From positions 186,001 to 250,000 of the forward strand of contig JADLZK010005834.1 of the NCBI GenBank assembly GCA_015847255.1: a stretch of 64,000 nt of DNA, given 5' to 3'. A model generated the notes under the pieces. It was given only the letters and a program-made list of their open reading frames with translations. It ran no database searches and was not told the DNA's origin. The position numbers were made by a program, and so were the translations under genes. This DNA comes from Hyparrhenia diplandra. Its lineage: Eukaryota; Streptophyta; Magnoliopsida; Poales; Poaceae. Shown here one piece after another: positions 22,076 to 32,669 of this stretch. Position 1 is the first letter of the stretch. Each line of letters starts with the position of its first letter.

Positions 22076-22534
22076 ATGTCGCTCGTGAGGCGCAGCAACG
22101 TCTTCGATCCCTTCGCCGACTTCTTGGACCCCTTCGACGGCGTCTTTCGCTCCCTCGTCCCGTCTGTCGTCGCGTCGTCGGGCCGCGACACCGCCGCCTT
22201 CGCCAACGCCCGCATCGACTGGAAGGAGACGCCCGAGGCACACGTGTTCAAGGCCGATCTCCCCGGCGTCAAGAAGGAGGAGGTGAAGGTGGAGGTTGAG
22301 GACGGCAACGTGCTCGTCATCAGCGGCGAGCGCAGCAAGGAGAAGGAGGACAAGAATGACAAGTGGCACCGCGTCGAGCGCAGCAGCGGCAAGTTCCTCC
22401 GCCGGTTCCGCCTGCCGGAGAATGCCAAGACGGACCAGGTGAACGCCGGCCTCGAGAACGGCGTGCTTACCGTCACCGTGCCCAAGGCTGAGGTCAAGAA
22501 ATCTGAGGTGAAGAGCATTGAGATTTCTGGCTAA
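22076..22534 (+). CDS. HSP16.9: Class I small heat shock protein, 152 aa
   Basis: Complete intronless gene for a cytosolic class I sHSP, a heat-induced oligomeric holdase. The N-terminal arm begins MSLVRRSNVFDPFADF. The alpha-crystallin domain runs from about residue 46 (ARIDWKETPEAHVFKADLPG) to 137 (GVLTVTVPKAE), with the class I segments VEVEDGNVLVISGER and WHRVERSSGKFLRRFRLPEN. The C-terminal I-E-I of SIEISG is the I-x-I anchor that docks into a neighbouring subunit in this family. The length is typical of 16.9-kDa proteins. TATA and HSE-like sites lie upstream, and AATAAAG near 22699 can serve for polyadenylation. It is nearly identical through the domain to the 26.4 kb gene, which points to a recent tandem duplication. 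Confidence 0.97.
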   Translation: MSLVRRSNVFDPFADFLDPFDGVFRSLVPSVVASSGRDTAAFANARIDWKETPEAHVFKADLPGVKKEEVKVEVEDGNVLVISGERSKEKEDKNDKWHRVERSSGKFLRRFRLPENAKTDQVNAGLENGVLTVTVPKAEVKKSEVKSIEISG

Positions 22535-22756
22535 GCGACCATGGACGCTGGATGATGAAGATATGGCGTGGAGGTGGAGGGTGATACTGTTTCCGGTCGT
22601 AATTGATTGATGTGTGTCAGATGGTTTACTGCAAGTGAAGTCTACTACTAATGTGTAATCAGTGTTCTGCATGTGTAATTGTGACTATATAAAAGTAAAT
22701 AAAGCATCTGCCTTTCCATAAAAGCATGAGACCTATTTCTATGCTCTATGCTCATA

Positions 22757-23113
22757 CTCCCTCCGTCCAACAAACAAATGTACATCTACCATTCAAAAAT
22801 TTTCCCACAAATAAAGGGTCACATAGCTAATCCGTACGAGCACCAGTACCTGACATCTCTATGTCTGTGGGCCACGTTGGAACCAAAAAAATTAAAACAA
22901 GTCACCATAAAAAGAATGGAGAATTCTCGTCCACTCATTCATCCCTCCTTCTGCACGTCCAAGCTTCCAGAACCCTGCCGGACCATCTCTTCCCCATCCA
23001 CGGCACATGTGTCAGGGACTCAGGCTGTTATTTGTAAGGGCATTTTTGTAATTTTACATGTACCTTGGTTTCTGTGCCCAAATCTAGATGTCTTTTTATT
23101 TGTTGAGGAGGAG
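22757..23113. mobile_element. Stowaway-type MITE (degenerate right end)
   Basis: TA then CTCCCTCCGTCCAACAAAC at the left; TTTGTTGAGGAGGAG then TA at the right. It belongs to the same family as 14615-14956 but is inserted in the opposite orientation, and sits directly downstream of the sHSP gene. Confidence 0.7.
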
Positions 23114-23116
23114 TAT

Positions 23117-23355
23117 TTCCCTCCGTCTCAAAATAATTCATCATGTTGACTTTAAGATGTCATGTTTGACCGCTCGTCTTATTCAAATTTTTTTATATAA
23201 ATATCATTCATTTTGATGTGACTTAGTTTATTATTAGAGATACTTTAATAATAATTTATTTATTTCCTAAATTGTATAAATAATTTGAATAAGATGAGTG
23301 GTCAAACATGATGTCTTAAGTCAACATGGTGAATTATTTTTTGAGACGGAGGGAG
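23117..23355. mobile_element. Stowaway-type MITE (ATTATTTTGAGACGGAGGGAG family)
   Basis: It begins TTCCCTCCGTCTCAAAATAA and ends ATTATTTTTTGAGACGGAGG-GAG then TA. The long inverted arms both contain CATGTTGACTTTAAGA-type and GACCGCTCGTCTTATTCAAA-type sequence. It abuts the previous MITE. A second copy of this family lies at 48636-48871. Confidence 0.8.
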
Positions 23356-23399
23356 TATATGTTATTTATGGTAGGCCAATGCCTCAATGGTATTGGCCC

Positions 23400-26010
23400 T
23401 TTTTTATTTCTCATATATTCGTGTGGTCCCTTTGCCTGGTACAGAATGATTGAACAAGAGCTCTATCAACAATTTGATCACTAGAGATCTCGCACATTCT
23501 AGAAACTTGGAGAATGCTTAAAAACCAAAACACTTATGTATAAAGATTCCCATCATGTAGAGTGACAAAACACTGTCTCTCCAAGGTTTACAAGCAAGTT
23601 TCTAAAACGTTAGCTGTGTTACTAAAGGAAGAATGCCAGTATGGTGAATAGTACAGAATGTCCTAGACCACAATTTGAGCTCAATTTTCAGCAAAGGTCA
23701 GCATTTTATTGTTTGTGAAAATGATGATTGAATATATAGAACTAAATCTGGGGATCCATGTAAGAATTAAGATCATATGCAACATCTACAAACATCAGCA
23801 AGATTCCATAAACACATCAAATTGTAGCATAACAGCCGGTGAATAAATCTTTACACATGTTACAAATTCTGAAATAATTTGGACAGAGTTATGGCCTCAA
23901 ATCTTAAACTGTAATACAATATACATAGGCAAGCCATGGCCATAGGCATCAGGCCGGAGGCGGCAGCGCCAGCACGCGCCTAACCAGCGGCGACCGCGGT
24001 CCAACAGTTCGAGCGACGGTTCCAGAGATAAGTCGTTTATGCGGCTTGCCTGCAAGAAGAACACGCGAGGCATGATCATCCTCTGCAGCTCGGCTGCTCA
24101 CCTCGCCCGCACCTGCCGAGTCCGCAGTGCACTTTTGCAGACCATGGCCACCACGCCAAGCCAGCCAACCAGACTATCAGGTCCTCAGGTATGCATCTCT
24201 TCTATTTTTTAATTTCAATATTTCTTCTCATTCATCTCCGATTTAACTATTGGCTTCCAACAAGACTATCAGATAAACAAGGAAACATGTTTATTGCCTA
24301 CTAGCAAGTAGTATCAACAGAGACATCAGTCGGATTTACCTTTGCCCATCGTCTACCTATCTCTATTTTTTTCCGCAAGTTGTTGGTTAATTCCTGCAAG
24401 CCCCTGCCTTCCTGGATTTGTGAAATCTGTTGTGTTTCACAATCTGAACAAAGACTGATCTTGCTATGTCCCAGATAACTTGACTCAAAGACTGATCTTG
24501 CTATGTCCCAGTTAACTTGACTCAGTAGAGTACAATGTTGTATCCCTATTGTTGATACTTAAATGTTACCAATTATATGATGATGCATGGTTTTACCACT
24601 AATCTAAAATTTCAGTTTTGACAACAACAGCTTAGCACTGGCATTGTTCTTATTTTGTCGTCTTATACCATTCGAAGGTATCAATTGAGATAATTGGTCT
24701 TGTAACTCAGAGGTGAAGAATTATGTATAAGATATGTTTGATACTCTGATCCCAACTGTGAGTGGTGAGCCTACATGTTGTGCAGATAGCCATCTCTCCC
24801 AAATATAAAGTTCTCAGTGCCAGCAGTTTTGGATCCTCGAGCACCATGGACAAGAGAGAGAAAAAAAATTACGCCACCTTATCATCAATATGTAAGTCAA
24901 GCTCACTCTGGCTCAAGTATGGGTTTATGTTGAGGATGTTCCTAGCCCTTTTACTGTCTAAATGGGATTAGGATATTGCATGAGCCAAAAAAAATGCATT
25001 GCAACACATGAGTCAAGTGCTGATGGTGGGTGATAGTATAAACAGTTTTTCTGATTTGGATGCCATTAAACAGTTTAAGCTAACCCGGCCTGTTGCCTCT
25101 TCAATTGTGCAGCAAGAGATGAGAGCCATCGGTTTATGTGATTGAGAAAACATGAAATTGAGCCATCTTATACATATTTCTGTCACTATGGTTTACTTCA
25201 CCATCAATTTATAACACTCCAATATATATGTTTGAACCAAAGTACTAATTGAAACTACTTATAGTTGGTGTTATAATATTAACAAACATAAGAACCAATC
25301 AGCATATATCTAATTCATCATATGACAACTTGCCTTTTTTCCTTAACATGATTGGTTTTGTGGAACCTGATTATTTAAACTTTAGGTCCTAAAGAACATC
25401 GAGTGGCAAACTAAGAAGAGCAGATCATAGCATACAAAGGCAATGCCACTGCTGCTTACAATTACAATCATAGTTTCCAAGCTTGCTTGTACTTGAACAA
25501 TTCCATTTATTTTTAAAGAATGTTATACTTCTCTTATTTTCACGAGCAGGACATCACTGTTGAACCACCAAACTTGAATAAATGCAGTGGTCCGATCAAG
25601 GAGAGCATGGCTGATCATGAAGAGCTACACTTAAATAGATTCATCAATGTCATTTTTAATATTTTCCATTATTAAATAGATACAACAAAACATGTCTCTT
25701 TTAATTATGCCTCGGTGTTACATATCCTTTTCTATATATCTCTTGAAGTACGATAATTGCCCAACAACGGATGGTGCCTTTGTATAATTTCCTCCTGAAA
25801 TGTTACTTGGCTAATATCATTCATAATTTGTTTCTCCTTTTGCTCCTACCACTATTACTGCTATTTTTGGACCTTATATCTCCATGTCACTGGCAACGAA
25901 GCTTGATTGTACATATGATTCCATACGCCAAGCAGGGAAGGAGCATAGGATACTCTCTCTCTCTCCACATACCGGCAAAACATGCCCCCACTGGCCTAAT
26001 GCTAACATAG
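23400..26010. other. Intergenic stretch with possible captured exon fragments
   Basis: No long coding frame. A GC-richer patch at 24.06-24.19 kb reads ATGGCCACCACGCCAAGCCA and ends at a GTATGC donor. Acceptor-like GTGCAG and GAGCAG junctions precede short exon-like blocks near 24786 and 25551. Because a Helitron 3' end lies at 26.04 kb, these could be gene pieces inside a Helitron, but the 5' end was not located. Confidence 0.25.
24449..24522. repeat. Perfect-order 37-bp tandem duplication
   Basis: CAAAGACTGATCTTGCTATG followed by TCCCAG[A/T]TAACTTGACT occurs twice head to tail with one mismatch. Confidence 0.9.
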
Positions 26011-26016
26011 GCAAAA

Positions 26017-26044
26017 GCGCGGCAACGCCGCGCGTGATTTCTAG
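26017..26044 (+). mobile_element. Helitron 3' terminus (hairpin plus CTAG)
   Basis: A perfect 7-bp stem GCGCGGC/GCCGCGC with loop AAC is followed 7 bp later by CTAG and then T. A GC hairpin a few bases before CTRR with insertion before a T is the hallmark of Helitron 3' ends. The 5' TC end was not identified, so the span of the element is unknown. It ends about 330 bp before the 26.4 kb sHSP gene and about 180 bp before its TATA box. Confidence 0.65.
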
Positions 26045-26220
26045 TCAAAAGTAGGTTACGGACATGCAGATGGGAAATCAAGATAAAGCAGCTACCAAGA
26101 AGAGGAGGCACCAGACTACTCTAGAGCATCGTGTTCCTTTCTGTAGACCGGACCTACCAGAACACTCCAGAGAGCAAACAGGAGAGAGGTCGAGAGAATT
26201 CAAGATTTGTACCTAACGAA

Positions 26221-26230
26221 CCTATAAATA
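26221..26230 (+). promoter_or_regulatory. TATA box of the 26.4 kb sHSP gene
   Basis: CCTATAAATA, 143 bp before the ATG. An imperfect GAA/TTC array (AGAACACTCCAGAGA, about 26158-26172) lies upstream and is a candidate heat shock element. Confidence 0.8.
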
Positions 26231-26372
26231 CACTGCCTCACTCCCACGACCTTCTCAACACAGATCAAAGCCAAAGCTTAGCGATACAGGCAAAGTCCAG
26301 TTGCGAACAGGTGCTTCAACAAATCCGATCCATCCAGTCTCTCTCAGCACTCAGCAAACCCGACCGACGACA

Positions 26373-26831
26373 ATGTCGCTGGTGAGGCGCAGCACCAACA
26401 TCTTCGACCCCTTCGCCGACTTCTGGGACCCCTTCGACGTCTTCCGCTCCGTGGTGCCCGCCGCGGCGTCGTCGACGGGCCGCGACACGGCGGCGTTCGC
26501 GAACGCCCGGATCGACTGGAAAGAGACGCCCGAGGCGCACGTGTTCAAGGCCGACCTCCCGGGCGTGAAGAAGGAGGAGGTCAAGGTGGAGGTGGAGGAC
26601 GGCAACGTGCTGGTCATCAGCGGCGAGCGCAGCAGGGAGAAGGAGGACAAGAACGACAAGTGGCACCGCGTGGAGCGCAGCAGCGGCCAGTTCATGAGGC
26701 GGTTCCGGCTGCCGGAGAACGCCAAGACGGAGGAGGTCAAGGCCGGGTTGGAGAACGGCGTGCTCACGGTCACCGTGCCCAAGGCTGAGGTCAAGAAGCC
26801 CGAGGTGAAGAGCGTCGAGATCGCCGGCTAA
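26373..26831 (+). CDS. HSP16.9: Class I small heat shock protein, 152 aa
   Basis: Complete intronless cytosolic class I sHSP gene. The frame is open upstream from 26301, but homology to the paralogues sets the start at the ATG giving MSLVRRSTNIFDPFADFWDP. The alpha-crystallin domain spans about residues 46-137 with ARIDWKETPEAHVF, VEVEDGNVLVISGERS, WHRVERSSGQFMRRFRLPEN and GVLTVTVPKAEVKK. The C-terminal VEIAG keeps the hydrophobic x-E-I anchor. It is very GC-rich at third positions, so long antisense frames appear by chance. The 3' region uses AATAAAC near 27072. Expected to be heat-induced through the upstream TATA and HSE-like motifs. Confidence 0.97.
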   Translation: MSLVRRSTNIFDPFADFWDPFDVFRSVVPAAASSTGRDTAAFANARIDWKETPEAHVFKADLPGVKKEEVKVEVEDGNVLVISGERSREKEDKNDKWHRVERSSGQFMRRFRLPENAKTEEVKAGLENGVLTVTVPKAEVKKPEVKSVEIAG

Positions 26832-27426
26832 GGGTTGTCTCGCTGTTTGGTTCGAGGTCGCGTCGCGCGAGGCGCCGAGGCCGCCGCGAGCTGTCGTCCT
26901 GCGAGTCGCGTTTGGTCCAGGTCCAAGCGTTTCTGAGTCGTGTCGTGTCGTGTCGGTCAATGTTGTGTCTGTGGGTCGGGCCCGTGCGCGTTATTATTAT
27001 GGTTTTCAATGTTGTGTGTCTCGGTGCACAGCACAGTCGTGTGTTTCATGCTGTGATTATGATTATAGTAAAATAAACGGTTTTCTTTTGTTATGTTTCT
27101 CTTGTTTGAAACAACAATACTAAAGAAACTGTAGCTTTTTGTTTTTTTTGAGAATTACACAGTACAATGAGAAACTGTAGCTTTGTAAAATCCGCGTTTG
27201 TCGAGCGCAATTACAGAGAGCAGTGTCTATTTTTAAGGTGATTGCAGCCCAGTATAAACTAGTTTGTATTTGAGCCCAATTGTTCCGCTTTCGAAATGCT
27301 CGAACGCATCAGCCATGTCAGTGATAAAGCTCGTTTCGGCCCATACAAGTCCCTTGAACGCCGGTGCCGAACCGCCCGTGTGCCCGCCCACGGAAGTGCC
27401 GGAGGCCTGGTGCTGCTGCTGCTGAC

Positions 27427-28752
27427 TGTTGAATTTATCGAGTTAGTGGGCTTGGCCCAATAACAAAATCCTGAAATTCCTATTAAATCTCAAAGGTCCA
27501 CTCATATGTGTAAAAGTTCCTAAAAAAAAAAAACTCATATGTGTAAAAGGGGGAAGTGGAATACTTTAGTACCACCTTACCTGAACCAACTTAAATAGGG
27601 AAATGGTTCTCATCTTTTCAAGTCTAGTGTGAGAAGGAGAAATGGAACTCCACATGCATGTGCTTGCTCGCCTCGCCAGGGAAAAAGGTGTGGGCGCACG
27701 ACATGCGCGTGATTGGTCCGCCAAAATCTGGCTCCTCGCCTTGTAGGTGTGTAGTCTTCTTTTCTAGTTTTAGTTTTTGGTCTTTTGGTTTGTGAGTTCT
27801 AAACGAATACGACTTGCCAGAGTCCTAACCGTTTTAGATCGAGGTTTGTCTACCTTGGGACTATATAAGCGGACCACCGGCCACGCTAAACGCATCCAAT
27901 CGAAAAGCTTAGGGTTTGCCTCTTCTTGTCTTTTTGGTTTTGCGAGTTCTAAACGAATCTAACAGTAGAGAGTCCTAACCGGTTTAAATCGAGATCGGTC
28001 TACCCGGACTATATAAGCAGACCACCGGCCACGCTAAACGCATCCAATCAAAAGCTTAGGGTTTGCCTCTTCTTGTCTTTTGGTTTGTAGAGTTCTAAAC
28101 GAATACGAACAACAGAGTGCTAACTGGTTTAAATCGAGGTCGGTCTACCCGGACTATATAAGCAGACCACCTGCCACGCTAAACGCATCAAATCGAAAGC
28201 TTAGGGTTTGCCTCTTCTTGATGTTGTGTTGTCGCCGCCAATCTCTAGTCCGATCATTTGCGTGCACCAGCGACCGGGCGAGCAGGTCTCCGAAACCGTC
28301 GTCTTTGTGATCCTGCAAGGCGAATAAGATTTTTGAGAAGCGCTCTTCGCGCGACTGCTCCCGAACTTCGTCACGGCTAGTCTTCCAGGAAGGACACGCG
28401 GAGGACTATCTCTTCGTCGTCAACTTCTTTGACTTCTTCCGCCGTCGCTGATCGACGACAACGGCAAAGCGACTGGAGGATCTCAACTTCGCTTTCGGGA
28501 ACCTCTCCATTACGTTGTCCTCAATGTATTCCCAAAATTTAGTCATGTTCAATCTATCCAATATATCCGGTGTGCTACTTGTGCTTACACTTGTTGCTAT
28601 GATCATGCTATGCTATTTGTTATTGAATCATGCTATGATCCGTGATATGCTTTTATGCTTTATGCTAGTATGCTTTACGTTCTTTATCTAGTAAATCTGT
28701 CTATCATAATTTATGGTACGGAATTAATCTGGAAATTGTCATCGTTTCAACA
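27427..28752. mobile_element. Solo LTR of an LTR retrotransposon, 1.33 kb
   Basis: It begins TGTTGAA and ends TTCAACA, the short TG..CA inverted termini of plant LTRs. It is flanked by CTGAC (27422-27426) and CCGAC (28753-28757), a 5-bp duplication with one mismatch. There is no gag-pol, primer-binding site or second LTR in the window, so it is a solo LTR left by unequal recombination. Its middle carries three tandem TATA-containing units (separate entry), followed by a GC-richer transcribed-like leader. The superfamily (Gypsy or Copia) is not assigned. Confidence 0.75.
27775..28225 (+). repeat. Triplicated ~148-bp promoter unit inside the LTR
   Basis: Three head-to-tail units each contain GAGTTCTAAACGAAT (27794, 27944 and 28090), then TCGAGRTYGGTCTACC, a TATA box ACTATATAAGC (about 27860, 28009 and 28153), CCACGCTAAACGCAT and AAGCTTAGGGTTTGCCTCTT. 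Spacing is 150 and 146 bp. The third unit leads straight into the presumed R/U5 region, so it probably holds the authentic promoter. Confidence 0.9.
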
Positions 28753-28833
28753 CCGACTCCTCTTCAGACTTCGTAATCGCCGAGTGACTCACTTGCTAGT
28801 GACTGGAGTAAGCCTACGGTAAGATAAGACCGA

Positions 28834-28915
28834 CCGGGCGGGGAGAAGTGTGAACGGGTCATCGGCCCAGCCTTAAACTCCCGGAAAAGGATACCGCAGC
28901 GAGCACTCTCGCTCG
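28834..28915 (+). repeat. Arm 1 of an ~80-bp inverted duplication with 33.9 kb
   Basis: Its reverse complement matches 33901-33980 along its length: TGCTCGCTGCGG, TCCTT.TCCGG, GTT.AGG, GATGAC and CCGTTCACACTTCTCC are shared in order. It lies just outside the solo LTR. Confidence 0.75.
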
Positions 28916-29545
28916 AGACTTTCCCGCCGGCAAAACGTGTGATTGAATTTTTTTAAGCATCTACGTAAGCGCGTTGCATTGTGTACTCGCCTACTCAGCA
29001 CTGCTCAAGTAAATTCAGTTGAAAAAATGCGTCAGCTAAGACATTTAGCTATCTACCTTGAAAAACAGCAAATAGCTGGTTAACAGCTAAACTGTATATC
29101 GAAAAAATAATTGGTTCCCCTTCTCGCTTTTCGCTAGCTTACCCCCGTCGCTGCTTATCTTCTCCAACCTCGCGGAGCTGAGGCGGATCCATGCCAGAAA
29201 CCGCCCGTTTCTTCCAATTGCAAGTGCTTGGCCGCGCTGTCCCGCAACTTGCTGCCATACCAGTAGTTCTTTTGACATGTTGCGGAGTAATAAAGTGGCA
29301 GCAACTGCTGCAAGTGACCTCCGACAACGCCGCACACAAATATCCCATTCGCGTGCTGGTGCCGTACACGTACGACGAGCTACTTACTGGTTGGTGTGAT
29401 CGTGCCGTGCGCATTATCTTGTCTCTTGCTTGGTTGCCCCCTTCTTCAACAGCGAAGTGCCGGAATAAGTCGCAACGCACAATAATGACCGTACGCTATC
29501 AAGAAAGCTAGGTCTCGTGCGATCGGACTGATATTTGTTGCAATC
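28916..29545. other. Intergenic stretch, no recognised gene
   Basis: A 106-codon plus-strand ORF (29191-29511) overlaps minus-strand ORFs of similar size. None shows a recognisable domain or splice context. Confidence 0.3.
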
Positions 29546-29548
29546 TTA

Positions 29549-30335
29549 TACCGTCTCCAACGCAGAAAAAAAAAAAGGCTACCCGTACCCAAAATGCCTA
29601 GCGTGCATTTTAATAAAAAAAAAACGTCCTCCAACGAGAGAATGCAAACACCCATTTTGCGGCCGAGGTGAGAGGGAACCCAAAACCGCGCCGCTCTCTC
29701 TCCACGACCAAAATCGTGCCATCGGCGATGGTGGGCCCACGATGGGGAGACGTCGGCGTAGCCGGGTGGGACCATGATGGGGGGCCCGTAGGCGTGGCCT
29801 GGTGGGATCATGGCGTAGACGGCTATAAACGCGCCTGGAAGCTCGGCCGAGGTGGCTGCGTCCACACCACCGCCGCCGTTCCACACCACCCGCCCTTGGA
29901 TCTTGTCGGTCCCGCCTGGCCGAGGTTGCCTTGGATCTCACCGCCGCAACGCAGGCGTAGCCATGGCATTCCCGGCTCGTTGGTGGGCGCCACTGCTCGA
30001 TGTCGCCGCCATCGGCAAACGAAGGGGATGAGCGTGGGTTAGCGAGGGGAGAGGGAGGGAAGGCGATCGCCCGGGACTTGGGTTCAGCTTTAGGGGCGGA
30101 GCTTGGCATGGGCAGCAGCCCACTTTTTTGCTCTCCACGAGAGGAAGGGAAGAGGAGGCGGTGATGGCTACAGAGTTGAGGCTCGGTGCTCGCAAAAGGG
30201 GAAAAAAAAAGATGTGTCCGCTAAGTTCCGTGTGTTGTTGAAATGGCAGGTTAATGGCCTCGCACCCTTTTCGCTCTGTCCGACCCAAATTGGTGAATAT
30301 GTCGTCTATTTAGGTTTAGACTGTGGGAGTCGGTC
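29549..30335. mobile_element. Tourist/Harbinger-like element with GC-rich interior
   Basis: Imperfect termini TACCGTCTCCAACGCAG and CTGTGGGAGTCGGTC are flanked by TTA on both sides (29546-29548 and 30336-30338). The 0.8-kb interior is GC-rich with overlapping minus-strand ORFs up to 176 codons lacking known domains. It may be a MITE-like carrier of a genomic fragment. Confidence 0.5.
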
Positions 30336-30510
30336 TTAGATTTATGCATCTTAATTAGGATTAAAAAATTAACCATATATGCTACGTGTTTCTAACGAAC
30401 GCCTTCGAAGGACTATGAGTTCCTAACATATAGATTCAAGTTTCAATATTACACAGATTCAGGTGTTGTGATATGTTCCATGTGCAGCTTTTGCAAATTC
30501 TGGTGTCTCA

Positions 30511-32248
30511 CAGGAGGGGTGTTCGCCAAGGGGACTCCCTCTCACCTATGCTCTTCATCATTGGCATGGAGGTCTTCACAAGGCTGATGGCCGTGGCAGA
30601 GGACGACATCCTACTGGCCTTGCCAATGCCGGCTATCGGTTCCGTTGTAAAGATCTACGCAGATGACGTCATCATCTTCCTTCGACCGGCTACCGAGGCT
30701 AGGGTGATAAAGGAAATCCTTGTCATCTTCGCTACCGCCGTCGGGTCTCAGCACCAACCTTGACAAGTGATCCATCACACCCATATTCTCAGCAGCAGAC
30801 AACCTCCAAGCCATCTAGCAGATCATCAGGTGCCAGACGTCAGAGTTCCCCATCTCGTACTTGGGCCTACCGCTAAGTACCAAGAAGGTACCCAAGGCCA
30901 GGATTCAAGCAACGGTGGATGCAGTCGCGTGAAGACTTCCAGCATGCCACGGCCCACTCATGGCAAGAAGCGGCCGCCTCGTCTGGATCAAGTTAGTCCT
31001 TTGTGCAGTCCCCATATACGCCATGATTGCGGACGGTCTTCCACCTTAGGCGATCGATTTAAATCGACAAGATTTGCCGCCGCTTCTTCGGACCGCATCG
31101 ATGGATCCATACGTGGGAAGTGCATGGTCGCATGGCCTATGGTATGCCGTCCCACCGATCTGGGTGGTCTCGGTGTCCCGGACCTGCGACTTACCACGAC
31201 GCCTTGCGCACCTTCGCTGGTGGTTGTACAAAATAAGACGGATGGCGAGGGGCGTGGGCGGCGTTGCCGATAAATGTATCCAAGGACGCCCAAGCCTTCT
31301 TCCGCGCCTCAACATACACGCACCTTGGTAATGGCCACTCCACCATGTTCTGGACAGATCAGCGGATCTAGGGCCGAGCAGTCCGCGACATAGCGCCGGC
31401 ATTACTGGACTTCATCAGCAGAAGGGACATTTCAACCACGATCGCGGCGGGGCTGGCGAGGGGCCACGCTTGGGCCGATCAGATCTATGGTGTGATTACC
31501 GTACCAGTCACGTAGGACTACTTCAGGCTGTGGGAGCTTGCCAGCCAGGTGCAACTCACCGAGAAAGAAGACCGCCTAGTCTGGAGATGGACAACCACAG
31601 GGGCCTACACGTCATCCTCGGCCTACAGGGCGCTAATGGCGACCTGCCACCCGATTCCGGGCTGCAACAGGATATGGAAGACTTGGGCACCTCTGCGCGT
31701 CAAGATCTTCCTTTGGCTAGCAGTAAGAAAGCGACACTGGACGGCAGACAGGAGACACAAGCATGGGCTACAGGCAAACGACAACTGCTTTCTTTGCGAC
31801 CAGGAGCCAGAAACCATCGATCACATCATCGCATCCTGCTCTTACTCCAGGCAGATCTGGTGGACCATCTTAGCCATCCTGGGTGTCGACTCGTCACAAG
31901 TCGGGCACACGTCGCTAATTGACTGGTGGGAGCGATGGAGGCAGAGATGGCACGGAGAGAAGCGAAAGGGAGCTGACACTCTTTTCGCGACCTGGTGGCT
32001 TGGCACATTCGGAAGGAGCGGAACGCCGGTGCTTCCGCAAATAAAACACGACCACAAGCCATTCTTTGGCGCCCATCAAGCAAACCGCTGACCTTTGGGT
32101 CGAAGCCGGCGCGCGCAACCTTAGTCGTCTAACTCGCGAGTAATCCCGTTTATAACTAGATAGGGAGGCGGCAATCCATGTTAACCATTTACCTCCCTAT
32201 CGCGTCTCAGGCGCTTGCTCGTAAAACCTTCTACTTAATGAAAAAGAT
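30511..32248 (+). mobile_element. 5'-truncated L1-type LINE with target duplication
   Basis: The element starts inside the reverse transcriptase domain at RRGVRQGDSLSPMLF and contains the catalytic YADDVIIFL motif (30656-30685). It then runs through decayed frames to a zinc-binding reverse transcriptase (zf-RVT) region at about 31560-31890 (APLRVKIFLWLAVRKR, CFLCDQEPETIDHIIASC). It ends in a short A-rich tail. ATTCTGGTGTCTCA (30497-30510) and ATTCTGGTGTCTTA (32249-32262) are a 14-bp target duplication with one mismatch. Several frameshifts between 30770 and 31550 make it inactive. Confidence 0.85.
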
Positions 32249-32669
32249 ATTCTGGTGTCTTAAATTGACGAAAAGAAGATGAAGAAGGTAGAAGTATAAG
32301 ATTCCAGCTTAGCTTGATTTTCATTTACTAAGCACAGGAAGATACTATGTTTTTTAAAAACGAAATTACATGGTGCAGCGGTACCGTACATGCAGTGCAG
32401 GGATACTCTTTTGTTTTTCCTTGCTACATGCATGCAGGCAGCTCCATCCATCATCATATTCATCACGCGGAAAAGTACGCAACGCCAAAGACCAAACCAC
32501 GGAAGCAAACGACTTTCAGACAGCACGGACACGGGCGAGCCACCGACGACCTCACTGTCGCACGACGACGTGGGACGCTACGGTTCATTCACCAGGGGCC
32601 GGGGCACCACGTCAAGGGAACAGAGAGCCGCCGGCCGTCTCGGCGTCGGCATCAGAAGATGATCAGCAG

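Noticed and set aside
22058..22672. 204-codon minus-strand ORF antisense to the 22.1 kb sHSP (and similar at 26316-26960 and 17334-17838)
   Set aside because: They mirror GC-rich codon use of the sense gene, are Leu/Arg/His-rich and have no homology signal. The sense frames are clearly the real genes.
27775..28225. CRISPR-like array
   Set aside because: Three long direct units with a TATA box each, in a plant LTR; no short repeats with unique spacers and no cas genes.
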